DNA of 33,832 nucleotides from Akkermansiaceae bacterium. GTDB taxonomy: Bacteria > Verrucomicrobiota > Verrucomicrobiia > Verrucomicrobiales > Akkermansiaceae. Positions 6,855-15,172 of the stretch are shown here, piece by piece. Each line of letters opens with the position of its first letter. Positions within the stretch are counted from its first letter, which is position 1. Under the pieces are notes generated by a model. That model did not search any database, was not told the DNA's origin, and worked only from the letters and a program-made list of their open reading frames with translations. The DNA is taken from assembly GCA_013001695.1 (NCBI GenBank), contig JABDMC010000075.1, forward strand, positions 1 through 33,832, given 5' to 3'. Both the position numbers and the translations under genes were made by a program.

Positions 6855-8822
6855 CTAGCAGGAGCGCCCGCCCTCGGGGAGGGGCGGGGCGGGGGGGTCG
6901 AGGTCCTCGAGGACCCCGCGGGCCCGGGGCCAGGCGGCGAGGGCCTCCACCACGATCCAGATTTCGAGGGCGATCGTGATGGCGCCGATGGCGACGAGGA
7001 GCCAGTTTCCGGCCTGGACGAAGTCCCAGAGCTTGATGCTCATGGCCACGCCGGGGAGGAGGAGCATGAATCCGGCGGGGGGGATGACGAACCAGACCGG
7101 CAGGTTCCGGCGCCAGAGCCAGAAGGCGATGACGAGGAAGGCGAGGCCGGCGAGGAGTTGATTGGTGGCGCCGAAGAGGGGCCAGAGGATGAGCCCGCCC
7201 TTGCCGGCGGATTGGAGGGACCAGGCCGCGCCGGGATTGGGGAGGGCGGCGATGAAGCCCGCGACGATGATGGCGAAGATGGTGGCCCCGTGCTTGTTGG
7301 TGAGCCAGACGAGGGGGTTGAATGGATGCCGGCGGCCGTCCGCGGCGGCCCCGGTGCGCCGGTCGACGCCGGACCGGGCGTCATCGAAATCGTGGGCTTC
7401 GGCGGCGAGGGCGGACGGGGAGACACGGGGGGCGAAGGTCGAGGCGAGCTCCTGGACGACGTAGCGCTGCAGGCGGCAGGCGGTGTCGAGGGTGGTGGCG
7501 GCGAAGGACGCCACGAAGACGCCCATGAGCGCGACCGAGAAGCCGGCCGGGAGCCCGAGGGCCTTGAGGAAGTTGGCGGATCCGTCGACGAAGGCCCCCA
7601 CCTTGGCGCCCAGTCCCTGGGCCGTCATCCAGCTTTCGTAGCGGGAAAGGTAGGCCTCGCTGCCCACCAGGAGGGTCGAACCCCCGTCGGCGCCGAGGGC
7701 CTTGACGCCGAGGCCGAGGCCCGCCACGCAGGCCAGGATGACGAGGGTGGCGAGGAAGCCCTCGGTCAGCATCGACCCGTAGCCGACGAAACGGGCGTCG
7801 GTTTCGCACCGGATTTGCTTGGAGGAGGTTCCGGAGGAGACCAGGCAGTGGAATCCGGAGATCGCGCCGCAGGCAATGGTGATGAAGAGGAAGGGGAAGA
7901 ACAGGGGGGCGCCCTCCGGGGAGAAATTGACGGCCGGCGCGACAATCTCGAGGGACTGCGGGCCGGCGCCCTGGTCGAGCCCGGCGAAGGCCGCCACCAC
8001 CAATCCGGCGACGATCAGCGCCAGGGCGGAGAGCAGCTGCAGGGAGTTGATGTAGTCGCGCGGCTGGAGGAGGGTCCACACCGGGAGGACGGAGGCGAAG
8101 TAGGAATAGACGAGGAGGATGGCGACCCAGCCGATGATGGGGATGCCGTCGCCGCCCACCCCGGCCTGCCCGCCGAGGGCCTGGTTGAAGGCGCCCAGGA
8201 CCCCGGCATCCCCGAAGGCGATGGTGAGGTACATCAGCCCGAGGGTGAGGATGGAGGGGATGAGGAGGTTCACCCCGCGACGGTGGAGGTAGATCCCGAT
8301 GAGAATCGCGAGCGGAATCTGGACGATACAGGGGAAGATCGACTGCGGGTAGAGGTCCCACACGGCGGCGATGACGAGGCCGAAAATCGCCAGCACGATG
8401 GTGAGGGCGAGGAAGAGGATGGCGAGGAAGAGGAGGCGGGCGCGCTTCGAGAGGACCCGCCCGGCGATGTCGCCGACCGTCTGGCCGCGGTTGCGCATGG
8501 AGACCACCAGCGCCCCGAAGTCGTGCACGGCGCCGATGAAGATGGACCCGAGGAGGACCCACAGGAGGGCCGGGACCCACCCCCAGATGACGGCGAGGGC
8601 CGGCCCGACGATCGGCCCGGTCCCCGCGATGGACGTGAAGTGGTGGCCGAAGATGACGGACTTGGAGGTGGGCACGTAGTCGCTGCCATCCTCCAGCTCG
8701 ATGGAGGGCACCGTGGCCTCCGGATCGAGCCGGAAGATCTTGCGGGCCAGCCAGCGCCCGTAGGTGTGGTAGGCGACGAGATAGAGGACGAGGGCGCCGA
8801 GGGCGATGGCGAGGGTAGCCAT
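6855..8822 (-). CDS. cstA: Carbon starvation protein A (CstA-family transporter)
   Basis: A 655-residue polytopic inner-membrane protein of the CstA family. Family members take up peptides or pyruvate, often under carbon limitation. Hallmarks seen: YHTYGRWLARKIFRLDPE at the N-terminus, HHFTSIAGTGPIVGPALAV around residues 60-78, FIGAVHDFGALVVSMRNRG, SSGTSSKQIRCETDARFVGYGSMLTEG written as two blocks in the middle, and ATTLDTACRLQRYVVQEL in the last third. There are many hydrophobic helices. The ATG at 8822 opens straight into a transmembrane helix; there is no Shine-Dalgarno site, and a GC hairpin lies just upstream. It is the last gene of a minus-strand run after mfd, the PPIase and coaD, with 112 bases to coaD. 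Peptide versus pyruvate specificity cannot be told from sequence. Confidence 0.95.
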   Translation of the reverse strand: MATLAIALGALVLYLVAYHTYGRWLARKIFRLDPEATVPSIELEDGSDYVPTSKSVIFGHHFTSIAGTGPIVGPALAVIWGWVPALLWVLLGSIFIGAVHDFGALVVSMRNRGQTVGDIAGRVLSKRARLLFLAILFLALTIVLAIFGLVIAAVWDLYPQSIFPCIVQIPLAILIGIYLHRRGVNLLIPSILTLGLMYLTIAFGDAGVLGAFNQALGGQAGVGGDGIPIIGWVAILLVYSYFASVLPVWTLLQPRDYINSLQLLSALALIVAGLVVAAFAGLDQGAGPQSLEIVAPAVNFSPEGAPLFFPFLFITIACGAISGFHCLVSSGTSSKQIRCETDARFVGYGSMLTEGFLATLVILACVAGLGLGVKALGADGGSTLLVGSEAYLSRYESWMTAQGLGAKVGAFVDGSANFLKALGLPAGFSVALMGVFVASFAATTLDTACRLQRYVVQELASTFAPRVSPSALAAEAHDFDDARSGVDRRTGAAADGRRHPFNPLVWLTNKHGATIFAIIVAGFIAALPNPGAAWSLQSAGKGGLILWPLFGATNQLLAGLAFLVIAFWLWRRNLPVWFVIPPAGFMLLLPGVAMSIKLWDFVQAGNWLLVAIGAITIALEIWIVVEALAAWPRARGVLEDLDPPAPPLPEGGRSC

Positions 8823-8832
8823 GGGATGTCAC

Positions 8833-8850
8833 GGCCGGTTCGAGCCGGCC
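8833..8850 (-). promoter_or_regulatory. GC hairpin in the cstA leader
   Basis: GGCCGG and CCGGCC pair perfectly around TTCGAG. The hairpin starts 10 bases upstream of the cstA ATG, where a ribosome binding site would be expected. There is no T-run after it, so it is unlikely to be a terminator for coaD. It may affect cstA translation. Structure seen; role inferred. Confidence 0.35.
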
Positions 8851-8934
8851 AGGTCAGGATAGTGGCGATGCCCCCCGCCGGCGCAACGGAATAGTGCCCC
8901 GAACTGCGCTTCGGCGGCGGTCCGCGCGGTCGGC

Positions 8935-9426
8935 CTACGGTTGCCGCCTGGCGAGAACCTCGAAGACCGGCTGGGGCACGTAGCGCCGCACGTTGTCCTC
9001 CCAGCCGTCCGGCCCGATGAGGCCTTTCACCATGCTGGAGCTGAGTTCCGCAATATCCCGGGGCGGCATCAGGAAGACCGTGTCGATGTCCCCGGCAAGG
9101 TCGGCGTTGATGTGGCGCATGACGCGCTCGTATTCATAGTCGTCGGCGGTCCGGATGCCCCGCAGGATATACTTGGCGCCCTGCTCCTTGGCGTAATCGA
9201 CCAGGTAGCGGTTGTTGAAATGGGTGATTTCCATGCGCTCGCAGGAGGGAAGCGAGGCCTCGAGGAGGGCCAACCGGTCCTCGACCGAAAACGAATACTC
9301 CTTCTGCGGGTTGGTGCCGATGGCGATGATCAGGCGGTCGAACAACTCGAGCCCGCGCTCGATCATCCAGACGTGCCCGTTGGTGGGGGGGTCAAAGCTG
9401 CCAGCGTAGACGGCGGTGCGAGTCAT
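8935..9426 (-). CDS. coaD: Phosphopantetheine adenylyltransferase
   Basis: Catalyses the fourth step of coenzyme A synthesis: 4'-phosphopantetheine plus ATP gives dephospho-CoA. The 163-residue length is standard. Seen: AVYAGSFDPPTNGH (nucleotidyltransferase T/HxGH-type motif) at residues 4-17, YILRGIRTADDYEYE in the middle, TVFLMPPRD, and LSSSMVKGL, equivalent to the ISSS motif near the C-terminus. Start ATG 9426 places the first beta strand directly at the N-terminus, as in homologues; no ribosome binding site is visible. It lies 76 bases downstream of the PPIase gene on the same strand and is probably co-transcribed with mfd and the PPIase. Confidence 0.96.
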   Translation of the reverse strand: MTRTAVYAGSFDPPTNGHVWMIERGLELFDRLIIAIGTNPQKEYSFSVEDRLALLEASLPSCERMEITHFNNRYLVDYAKEQGAKYILRGIRTADDYEYERVMRHINADLAGDIDTVFLMPPRDIAELSSSMVKGLIGPDGWEDNVRRYVPQPVFEVLARRQP

Positions 9427-9502
9427 CCCGGGGAAAGTGGTGCTGGGGGGCGGGTCCGGGCGCCGTCGTGGCCGGCGGGTGGCGCCGGCGGCCGGAGCGC
9501 GT

Positions 9503-10495
9503 TCAGATGCGCCGCTCGATCATGGCGCTGCGCTTCAGGAGGCTGATCCACTTCTTGTAGCGGGCGGAGCGCTTCTCGATCTCGACCTCCTTGCGCATGC
9601 GGTCGCGGACCTCGGAGAGGGAGGGGGCCGGGCCGTACTTCTTCTTGAGGACCTTGACGATGGTGAAGCCGTTGGGGTCCTTGAGGGGCCCGATGATCTC
9701 GCCCTGCGGCGCCTCGAAGAGGACCTCCGCGAAGGCGGGGGACAGGTCGACGCGGCTGGTCTCGGGCCACATCCCGCCTTCCTCCGCGAAGGCGTCCGCG
9801 GAATGTTGCTTGGCGTGCTCGGCGAAGTCGGCCCCGTTCTTCAACTGGTTGGCGATCGCTTCCGCGAAGGCGAGGTTGTCATCCGGGTTGGCCCCGGGCC
9901 GGTTCGGATCGACGGCCGGGATGTAGATCTTCTGGAAGACGAGGGTGTCCTTGCTGCGGTCGCGCAGGTCGTTGCGGCGCGAGCGGTAGTGCGCCTCGAT
10001 CTCGGCGGGCGTGGCGGGGGAGACATCGCCGAACTGCTGGGAGCGAAAGGCCTGCACGAGGAACTTCTCGCGCTGGGATTCGCGGAAGGCGCGCATCGTC
10101 ATGCCGGATTCCTGGAGGGACTTCCGGAAGTTGGCCTCGTTTCCGTTGAAGACCTCGCGGATGATCCGCTGGACCTCGACGTCGATGACATGATCCGGCA
10201 ACTGGGCGCCCTTGCCCTCGAGCTCGGAGAGGACGATCTTGTTGTCGATGAGCCCTTCGAGAACGGCATCCTGCGCCTTCTTCAACTCGGTGAGGTAGGC
10301 CTCGCCGCGGCGCGGGTATTTCGCCCGGAGGAGCGCGAGGCGCGGGGCGAGGTGGAAATTGACCTCCTTCTTGGTGATCACCTTGCCATTCACCTTGGCG
10401 GCGATGCCGTTGATTTCAACGGCCCCGAATAGCGGGGCGAGCCCCAGGGAGAGGGCCACGGCGGTCCATGCCGCACATTTGGGGAGTCTGTTCAT
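9503..10495 (-). CDS. SurA-like periplasmic peptidyl-prolyl isomerase
   Basis: A 330-residue exported parvulin-type foldase or chaperone. Signal peptide: MNRLPKCAAWTAVALSLGLAPLFG. It is followed by a SurA N-domain (INGIAAKVNGKVITKKEV, then a helical region with AQDAVLEGLIDNKIV), and a rotamase-like domain with LVFQKIYIP, HAKQHSADAFAEEGGMWPE, FEAPQGEIIGPLKDPNGFTIVKV. Such proteins help outer-membrane proteins fold in the periplasm. The track starts at 10519, but I use the ATG at 10495 because it forms an ATGA overlap with the mfd stop and begins the signal peptide. That overlap suggests translational coupling to mfd. Full SurA is longer, with two rotamase domains; here I see one. Confidence 0.9.
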   Translation of the reverse strand: MNRLPKCAAWTAVALSLGLAPLFGAVEINGIAAKVNGKVITKKEVNFHLAPRLALLRAKYPRRGEAYLTELKKAQDAVLEGLIDNKIVLSELEGKGAQLPDHVIDVEVQRIIREVFNGNEANFRKSLQESGMTMRAFRESQREKFLVQAFRSQQFGDVSPATPAEIEAHYRSRRNDLRDRSKDTLVFQKIYIPAVDPNRPGANPDDNLAFAEAIANQLKNGADFAEHAKQHSADAFAEEGGMWPETSRVDLSPAFAEVLFEAPQGEIIGPLKDPNGFTIVKVLKKKYGPAPSLSEVRDRMRKEVEIEKRSARYKKWISLLKRSAMIERRI

Positions 10496-13400
10496 GGTCG
10501 ATTCAGTGCTTCGAGCCATTCGACGGCCTCGCGCAGGCTAGTATTCGTCCCGGGAGAACTCAAGCGGGGAAACTTCCTTCCTTCCAGCATGATATAGCCC
10601 CCATTCCGCTGGACCATGAGGCGATCGCCCTTGATTTCGACCAATTCGGCCCCGGCGTGGGCGGCCTCGAGGCGGAGGCGGGTGACGAGGATGAGATGGA
10701 GGGCCGGGGCGGGGAGGCGCCCGAAGCGGTCCCGCCACCGGGCCTCGAGGGCGCGGAGTTCCTCCTGGCTGGCGACGCTGGCGAGCTCGCGGTAGGCCGC
10801 CACCCGCTGCCGGGAATCCGCTATGTAGGCGGAGGGAATATAGGCCGGGAGCTTCTGGTCGTCAGCAGCCTCCATGCGCGCCTCCGAGAAGGCGATGAAA
10901 TCGGCCCGGAAGACGGTATCGGCCCGCCGCCGCACGGGGGCGCCGCTGAGGCGCTCCACCGATTGGCGGAGGAGCTGGCAGTAGAGATCGAAGCCGACCG
11001 CCGCGATGTGCCCGGACTGGCGGGTCCCGAGGAGGTTGCCGGCCCCGCGGATCTCGAGGTCCCGCATGGCGATCTTGAACCCGGACCCGAGGGCGGTGTA
11101 CTGCTGGATGGCATTGATGCGCTTGCGGGCGTCCCCGGTGGTCAGGAGGTCGCGGGGCAGCATCAGGATCGCGTAGGCCCGCCGGTTGGCCCGCCCGACG
11201 CGCCCGCGAAGCTGGTAGAGATCGGCGAGGCCGAAGCGGTCGGCGCGATCGATCATGATGGTGTTGGCGTTGGGAATGTCGATGCCGCTCTCGATGATGG
11301 TGGTGGCGAGCAGAATGTCGGCCCGTCCCTCGACGAAGGCATGCATGACGTCCTCGAGTTCATCGCGGGGCATCTGGCCGTGCCCGACGAGGAGGCGGGC
11401 CTCGGGGACGAGCTTCTGGAGGCGGTTGCGGACGCCCTCGATGCTCTTGACGCGGTTGTGCAGGAAAAACACCTGCCCGTCGCGCTCGAGCTCGCGCCGC
11501 AGGGCGTCCCGGATGATGCGTTCGTCGTAGGGGACGATGGAGGTGTGGACCGGGATGCGGTTCGGCGGGGCGGTGTCGATGGTGGACATGTCGCGGGCGC
11601 CCATGAGCGAGAAATAGAGGGTGCGGGGGATCGGGGTGGCGGAGAGGGTGAGGACATCCACGAGCCGGAAGCGCTCCTTGAACTGCTCCTTGTGGGCCAC
11701 GCCGAAGCGCTGCTCCTCATCGACCACCGCGAGGCCGAGGTCCTGGAAGACGATGTCCCCGGAGAGGAGGCGATGGGTTCCGATGACGATGTCGACGGTG
11801 CCCTCGGCGAGCCCCTCGATCGTCCCCTTGACCTCCGCGGCGGTGCGGAAGCGGTTGAGGAGATCGATGCGGACCGGGAAATCGCTCATGCGCTCGCGGA
11901 ACGTCCGCCAGTGCTGCTCGGCGAGCACGGTGGTGGGCACCAGCACCGCCACCTGCTTCCCGCCGGTGACGGCCTTGAAGGCGGCGCGGATGGCGACCTC
12001 GGTCTTGCCGAAGCCGACGTCCCCGCAGATGAGGCGATCCATGGGGCGGGGCGCCTCCATGTCGGCCTTGACCTCGTTGATGGCGCGCAGCTGGTCGGGG
12101 GTCTCCGTGAAGGGGAAGGCGTTCTCGAACTCCCACATCCACTTGGTGTCGGGGGGGTGGGCGTATCCCCCGTCCGCCTCCCGGGCCGCCTGGGTGCGGA
12201 GGAGGTTGGCGGCGTAGTCGAGGATGGCGGCCTCGGCCTTCTCCTTGAGCTTCGACCAGCGGCCGCCGCCGAGCTGGCTGAGGGTCGGGGCCTTCCCGCC
12301 CACCCCGACGTAGCGCGAGACGAGATGCGACTGGTCGATCGGCACGCTCAAGGTCGCGCCGTCGCGGTACTCGATGGCGAGCTCGTCGTCGCCGGCCTCG
12401 TTCTTGGCGAGCCCCTGGAAGCGGCCGATGCCGTAGTCGGCGTGCACCACGAGGTCGTCCTCCCCGAGTTCGTTCAGTTCGGTGGCGGCGGCGTGCGTGC
12501 GCTGCCGCTCGAGCCGCTGGAGGCGCCCGGTCTGCGCGGGCGAGCGGTGCCGGCCGAAAACCTCCATCAGGGCGATGACCGCCAGCTTGGCGGGGCGCAC
12601 CACGAATCCCTCGGCGAGCGGGGCATCCACGAAAAGCAGGGCGGCGCCCTTGGGGAGGCGGGTGGCGCACAACTCCTTGAAGCGCTCGCGCTCGCCCTCG
12701 GTGGCGGCCGCGACGCACACCATCCAGCCGGTGTCGAGCCAGTCCTCGACATGCTGGAAGACGGTCTCCTGCTGCGATTCGTGGAGGATGAAGTCGCCGG
12801 CGTCGAGGTGCGCGAAGGGGGTCCCGTAGGCCTCGAACGACTCGCCGGTGGCGATGGGGTTGTCGGTGAGGATCACGTCGGCGTGGTCGATGCCCTCTTC
12901 CAAACCGACGATGCGGTCGCCGGTATTTTTCCAGTCGGCAAGGCGGGCCGAGGAGTCCGGCGCCGCGAGGACGAGGTCGGCGTGCGGGAGGCGGCGCACC
13001 GACGCCTGCGAGTCGGGATCGAATTCGCGGATCGACTCGATGTCCTCGTCGAAGAACTCGATCCGGATGGGGCGCGCGGCCTGGAGGGGAAAGACATCGA
13101 GGATGCCGCCGCGCCGGGCGAACTCCTGGCGGCTGTGGACCTGGGGGACATTCCGGAAGCCGGCCGTCTCGAGGGCGGAACGGATCTCGGCGAGGTCGTG
13201 GGACGCGCCGGGAACGATCCGGAGGGCCCGGCGGGAGAGTTGCGCCACGGCCGGAGCGGCCTGCGCGAGGGCGTCGGCGGAGGCCAGCACCACCCGCGCG
13301 GGTTCGTCGGCGAGAACCTGGAAGGCGGCGAGGCGCTCGGCATCGCGCTCCGGGTCGGCGAGCTCCTCCTCGAATCCCTCGTGGGGCGGGTCGGGGAGAT

Positions 13401-13710
13401 GCAGGGCCGGCACGCCCCAGCCCCCCAGTTCCTGGGCGACGCGATCGCGGTGCCGCGGGGAGCTCCCCAGCACCCACAGGCGCCGGCCGGGATGCAGGGT
13501 GGCCAGGAGGGCGAGGACGAAGGAATGGGCCGGGGGCTCGACCGGGGAAAGAACCAGCGGGGGCGCCTGGTCCGCCTCAGCCAGGCGCCGGGCAATAGTC
13601 GTCCCGCCCGCGGCGTGCTGCAAAAGGGCGGCGGGACCGGAAAACGGGAGGTTCTGGGACCCAGGGGCTGGGATAGCGGGCACGTAGCCACGGGGCCGCC
13701 CGCAAGGCAA
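10492..13710 (-). CDS. mfd: Transcription-repair coupling factor Mfd
   Basis: A DNA translocase that removes RNA polymerase stalled at lesions and recruits UvrA. 1072 residues; E. coli Mfd has 1148. Domain order is standard: a UvrB-like N-terminal part without a working Walker A, a CarD-like RNA-polymerase-interacting domain at about 415-505 (LVVHADYGIGRFQGL), a RecG-like helicase core with CGDVGFGKTEVAIRAAF near 560, VPTTVLAEQHW, VVDEEQRFGVAHKE near 665, TLSATPIPRTL, and a TRCF C-terminal domain after about 950. The track start is TTG at 13710, close to the divergent amidase gene. The GTG 9 codons further in is an alternative, and neither has a clear ribosome binding site. It heads the minus-strand run mfd-PPIase-coaD. 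Its stop overlaps the PPIase ATG. Confidence 0.97.
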   Translation of the reverse strand: MPCGRPRGYVPAIPAPGSQNLPFSGPAALLQHAAGGTTIARRLAEADQAPPLVLSPVEPPAHSFVLALLATLHPGRRLWVLGSSPRHRDRVAQELGGWGVPALHLPDPPHEGFEEELADPERDAERLAAFQVLADEPARVVLASADALAQAAPAVAQLSRRALRIVPGASHDLAEIRSALETAGFRNVPQVHSRQEFARRGGILDVFPLQAARPIRIEFFDEDIESIREFDPDSQASVRRLPHADLVLAAPDSSARLADWKNTGDRIVGLEEGIDHADVILTDNPIATGESFEAYGTPFAHLDAGDFILHESQQETVFQHVEDWLDTGWMVCVAAATEGERERFKELCATRLPKGAALLFVDAPLAEGFVVRPAKLAVIALMEVFGRHRSPAQTGRLQRLERQRTHAAATELNELGEDDLVVHADYGIGRFQGLAKNEAGDDELAIEYRDGATLSVPIDQSHLVSRYVGVGGKAPTLSQLGGGRWSKLKEKAEAAILDYAANLLRTQAAREADGGYAHPPDTKWMWEFENAFPFTETPDQLRAINEVKADMEAPRPMDRLICGDVGFGKTEVAIRAAFKAVTGGKQVAVLVPTTVLAEQHWRTFRERMSDFPVRIDLLNRFRTAAEVKGTIEGLAEGTVDIVIGTHRLLSGDIVFQDLGLAVVDEEQRFGVAHKEQFKERFRLVDVLTLSATPIPRTLYFSLMGARDMSTIDTAPPNRIPVHTSIVPYDERIIRDALRRELERDGQVFFLHNRVKSIEGVRNRLQKLVPEARLLVGHGQMPRDELEDVMHAFVEGRADILLATTIIESGIDIPNANTIMIDRADRFGLADLYQLRGRVGRANRRAYAILMLPRDLLTTGDARKRINAIQQYTALGSGFKIAMRDLEIRGAGNLLGTRQSGHIAAVGFDLYCQLLRQSVERLSGAPVRRRADTVFRADFIAFSEARMEAADDQKLPAYIPSAYIADSRQRVAAYRELASVASQEELRALEARWRDRFGRLPAPALHLILVTRLRLEAAHAGAELVEIKGDRLMVQRNGGYIMLEGRKFPRLSSPGTNTSLREAVEWLEALNRP

Positions 13711-13716
13711 CTTCGT

Positions 13717-13745
13717 TCTTCACATTCCCAGTAATTATGTTAATG
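13717..13745. other. Weak dif-like (XerC/XerD) site candidate in a divergent promoter region
   Basis: The 59-bp AT-rich gap between mfd and the amidase gene must hold both of their promoters. Inside it, TTATGTTAATG (13735-13745) matches 9 of 11 bases of the classical XerD arm TTATGTTAAAT. A possible XerC arm, TCTTCACATTC (13717-13727), matches about 6 of 11 positions of ATTTCGCATAA, with a 7-base centre where 6 is usual. It lies near the change in GC skew. The right-arm match is seen; calling it dif is speculative, and it could simply be promoter sequence. Confidence 0.22.
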
Positions 13746-13769
13746 TTCTAATACCTTGTTCCTGTATTT

Positions 13770-14771
13770 ATGATCCCGAGGACGTTTTCACCTGTCGCCC
13801 TCGCCGCCCTAGGGGGGATTTTCATGCTGCCGGGTTGCTCATCCAAGCCGGATGTGGTTCCCGCGCACTCGGCGTCGTACACCGGCTCCTATTATCCCTA
13901 CTCGACGGGGTCGGCCTACGCCACAAGCGCGCCGACCTCCCGCCCGGCCAGCGACGTCGTGTCGGTGCGCAAGTATTACCCGCCGGGGGTGTATCCGGTG
14001 GGTCCGGCGGCGCCCGGCCAAGCCTACGCGGCGCAACCCGCGCGGGCCCTGACCGCGAATGCGATTCCGGCGAGCGCCCTTCCGGCCGGAGTGACCCCGT
14101 ATCGTTCCAGCGCGCCGGTGCAACGTGTCCAGGCTCCGGCCCCGAAGCCGGTCCGGACCCAGCAGGTCGTGGCGAAGCGGTCGCCGCGCCTGAGTTCCAC
14201 CGCCCTCCTGCACCAGGTGCGGGTGAAGACCGATTACATCCCGCGCAGCGCCCGGGGCCGGCGGGACGCCCGGAGCATGCGGCCGCGCTACATCACCATC
14301 CACAGCACGCAGAACTGGAGCAGCGGCGCGGATGCCTGGCGGCATGGTCTCGCCCTGAAGCGCAGCAAGCTCGGAAAACTTTCATGGCACTACACCGTGG
14401 ACGAGGACGTCGCGGTCCAGCACCTGCCGACGACCATCACCGGGAATCATGCCGACTACGACGGCCCCGGGAACCGGTACTCGATCGGGATCGAGATGTG
14501 CGAGCACCCGGGGAACAGCCGCTCGGTCACCATCGACCGGACCGCCAAGCTCTCGGCCTACCTGATGAAGAAGTACAATATCCCGCTTTCCCGGGTGGTC
14601 CCGCACTACCACTGGCCGCGCCGCGGGCAGAACCCGCCGAACAAGAATTGCCCGCATTTCCTCCTGAACAACGGGCGGCCGGGCAGCAAGTGGCGCTCGT
14701 TCCTCGGCAAGGTGAACGGCTACCACAAGGCGATCACCCTGCCGCGCAGCGAGGCCTGGGCGAGCCGCTAG
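13770..14771 (+). CDS. N-acetylmuramoyl-L-alanine amidase lipoprotein (amidase_2)
   Basis: A 333-residue peptidoglycan hydrolase. The N-terminus is a lipoprotein signal with lipobox LPGC (Cys near residue 23), so it is membrane-anchored on the periplasmic side. A long Pro/Ala/Ser/Tyr-rich linker (about 25-150) leads to an amidase_2 domain (about 165-300): YITIHSTQNW with Zn-ligand His178, SWHYTVDEDVAVQHLP, NRYSIGIEMCEH, VVPHYHW with His279 or His281, and NKNCPHFLL with Cys294 in the position of the third ligand. The family cleaves the MurNAc-L-Ala bond in wall turnover or cell separation. The ATG at 13770 lacks a ribosome binding site but starts the signal exactly. It is divergent from mfd and followed 43 bases later by the CxxCxxCC gene. 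Confidence 0.92.
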   Translation: MIPRTFSPVALAALGGIFMLPGCSSKPDVVPAHSASYTGSYYPYSTGSAYATSAPTSRPASDVVSVRKYYPPGVYPVGPAAPGQAYAAQPARALTANAIPASALPAGVTPYRSSAPVQRVQAPAPKPVRTQQVVAKRSPRLSSTALLHQVRVKTDYIPRSARGRRDARSMRPRYITIHSTQNWSSGADAWRHGLALKRSKLGKLSWHYTVDEDVAVQHLPTTITGNHADYDGPGNRYSIGIEMCEHPGNSRSVTIDRTAKLSAYLMKKYNIPLSRVVPHYHWPRRGQNPPNKNCPHFLLNNGRPGSKWRSFLGKVNGYHKAITLPRSEAWASR

Positions 14772-14814
14772 CCGCCGCCGGCGCGAATGGTCCCGCAGGC
14801 GCGAGACAGTCGTC

Positions 14815-15159
14815 ATGAATGTGGTCCCAGGGGCGCCGGTCCGCTACGAATGCCAGCGATGCCTGGCGTGTTGCAAGTGGCCGGGCGACGTGCGGATCGA
14901 GAGGGAGGAAGTGGCGCCCATCGCGGACCATCTCGGCCTGCCGGAAGACGAGTTCATTCAGCGCTTCACCCGCCTGCGGGCGAACCGCAGCGGGCTCTCG
15001 CTTCTCGAGAAGGAGAACCATGAATGCGTCATGCTGGACGGGGCGGACTGCCGGATCCACGAGGTGAAGCCCGCGCAGTGCCGCGGGTTTCCCAACGAGT
15101 GGAACTTCCCCGGGTGGCGGAAGGTGTGCCGGGCGGTCCCGGTGCGCGGGGAGGCCTGA
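14815..15159 (+). CDS. YkgJ-like CxxCxxCC zinc/iron-chelating domain protein
   Basis: A 114-residue cytosolic protein of the UPF0153/YkgJ type. The signature cluster is CQRCLACCKWPGD near residues 13-25. Conserved downstream cysteines sit in HECVMLDGADCRIHEVKPAQCRGFP, the usual C-x-C...KP-x-x-C-R-x-FP pattern. Members are predicted to bind a zinc ion or an iron-sulfur cluster; their biochemical role is unknown. It lies 43 bases after the amidase gene on the same strand and converges with the HEPN-like gene, 13 bases between stops. Confidence 0.85.
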   Translation: MNVVPGAPVRYECQRCLACCKWPGDVRIEREEVAPIADHLGLPEDEFIQRFTRLRANRSGLSLLEKENHECVMLDGADCRIHEVKPAQCRGFPNEWNFPGWRKVCRAVPVRGEA

Positions 15160-15172
15160 GCGCGGCCGGGGC

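Noticed and set aside
6601-6858. 85-codon ORF in the AT-rich island
   Set aside because: No ribosome binding site, crosses a terminator hairpin and mixes AT-rich and GC-rich sections; no similarity recognised.
6804-8894. 696-codon plus-strand ORF opposite cstA
   Set aside because: Antisense shadow of a clear CstA; highly acidic Gly/Asp/Glu translation with no recognisable domain.
10468-13734. 1088-codon plus-strand ORF opposite mfd
   Set aside because: Antisense shadow of mfd; low-complexity Gly/Asp/Glu/Val composition and no motifs.
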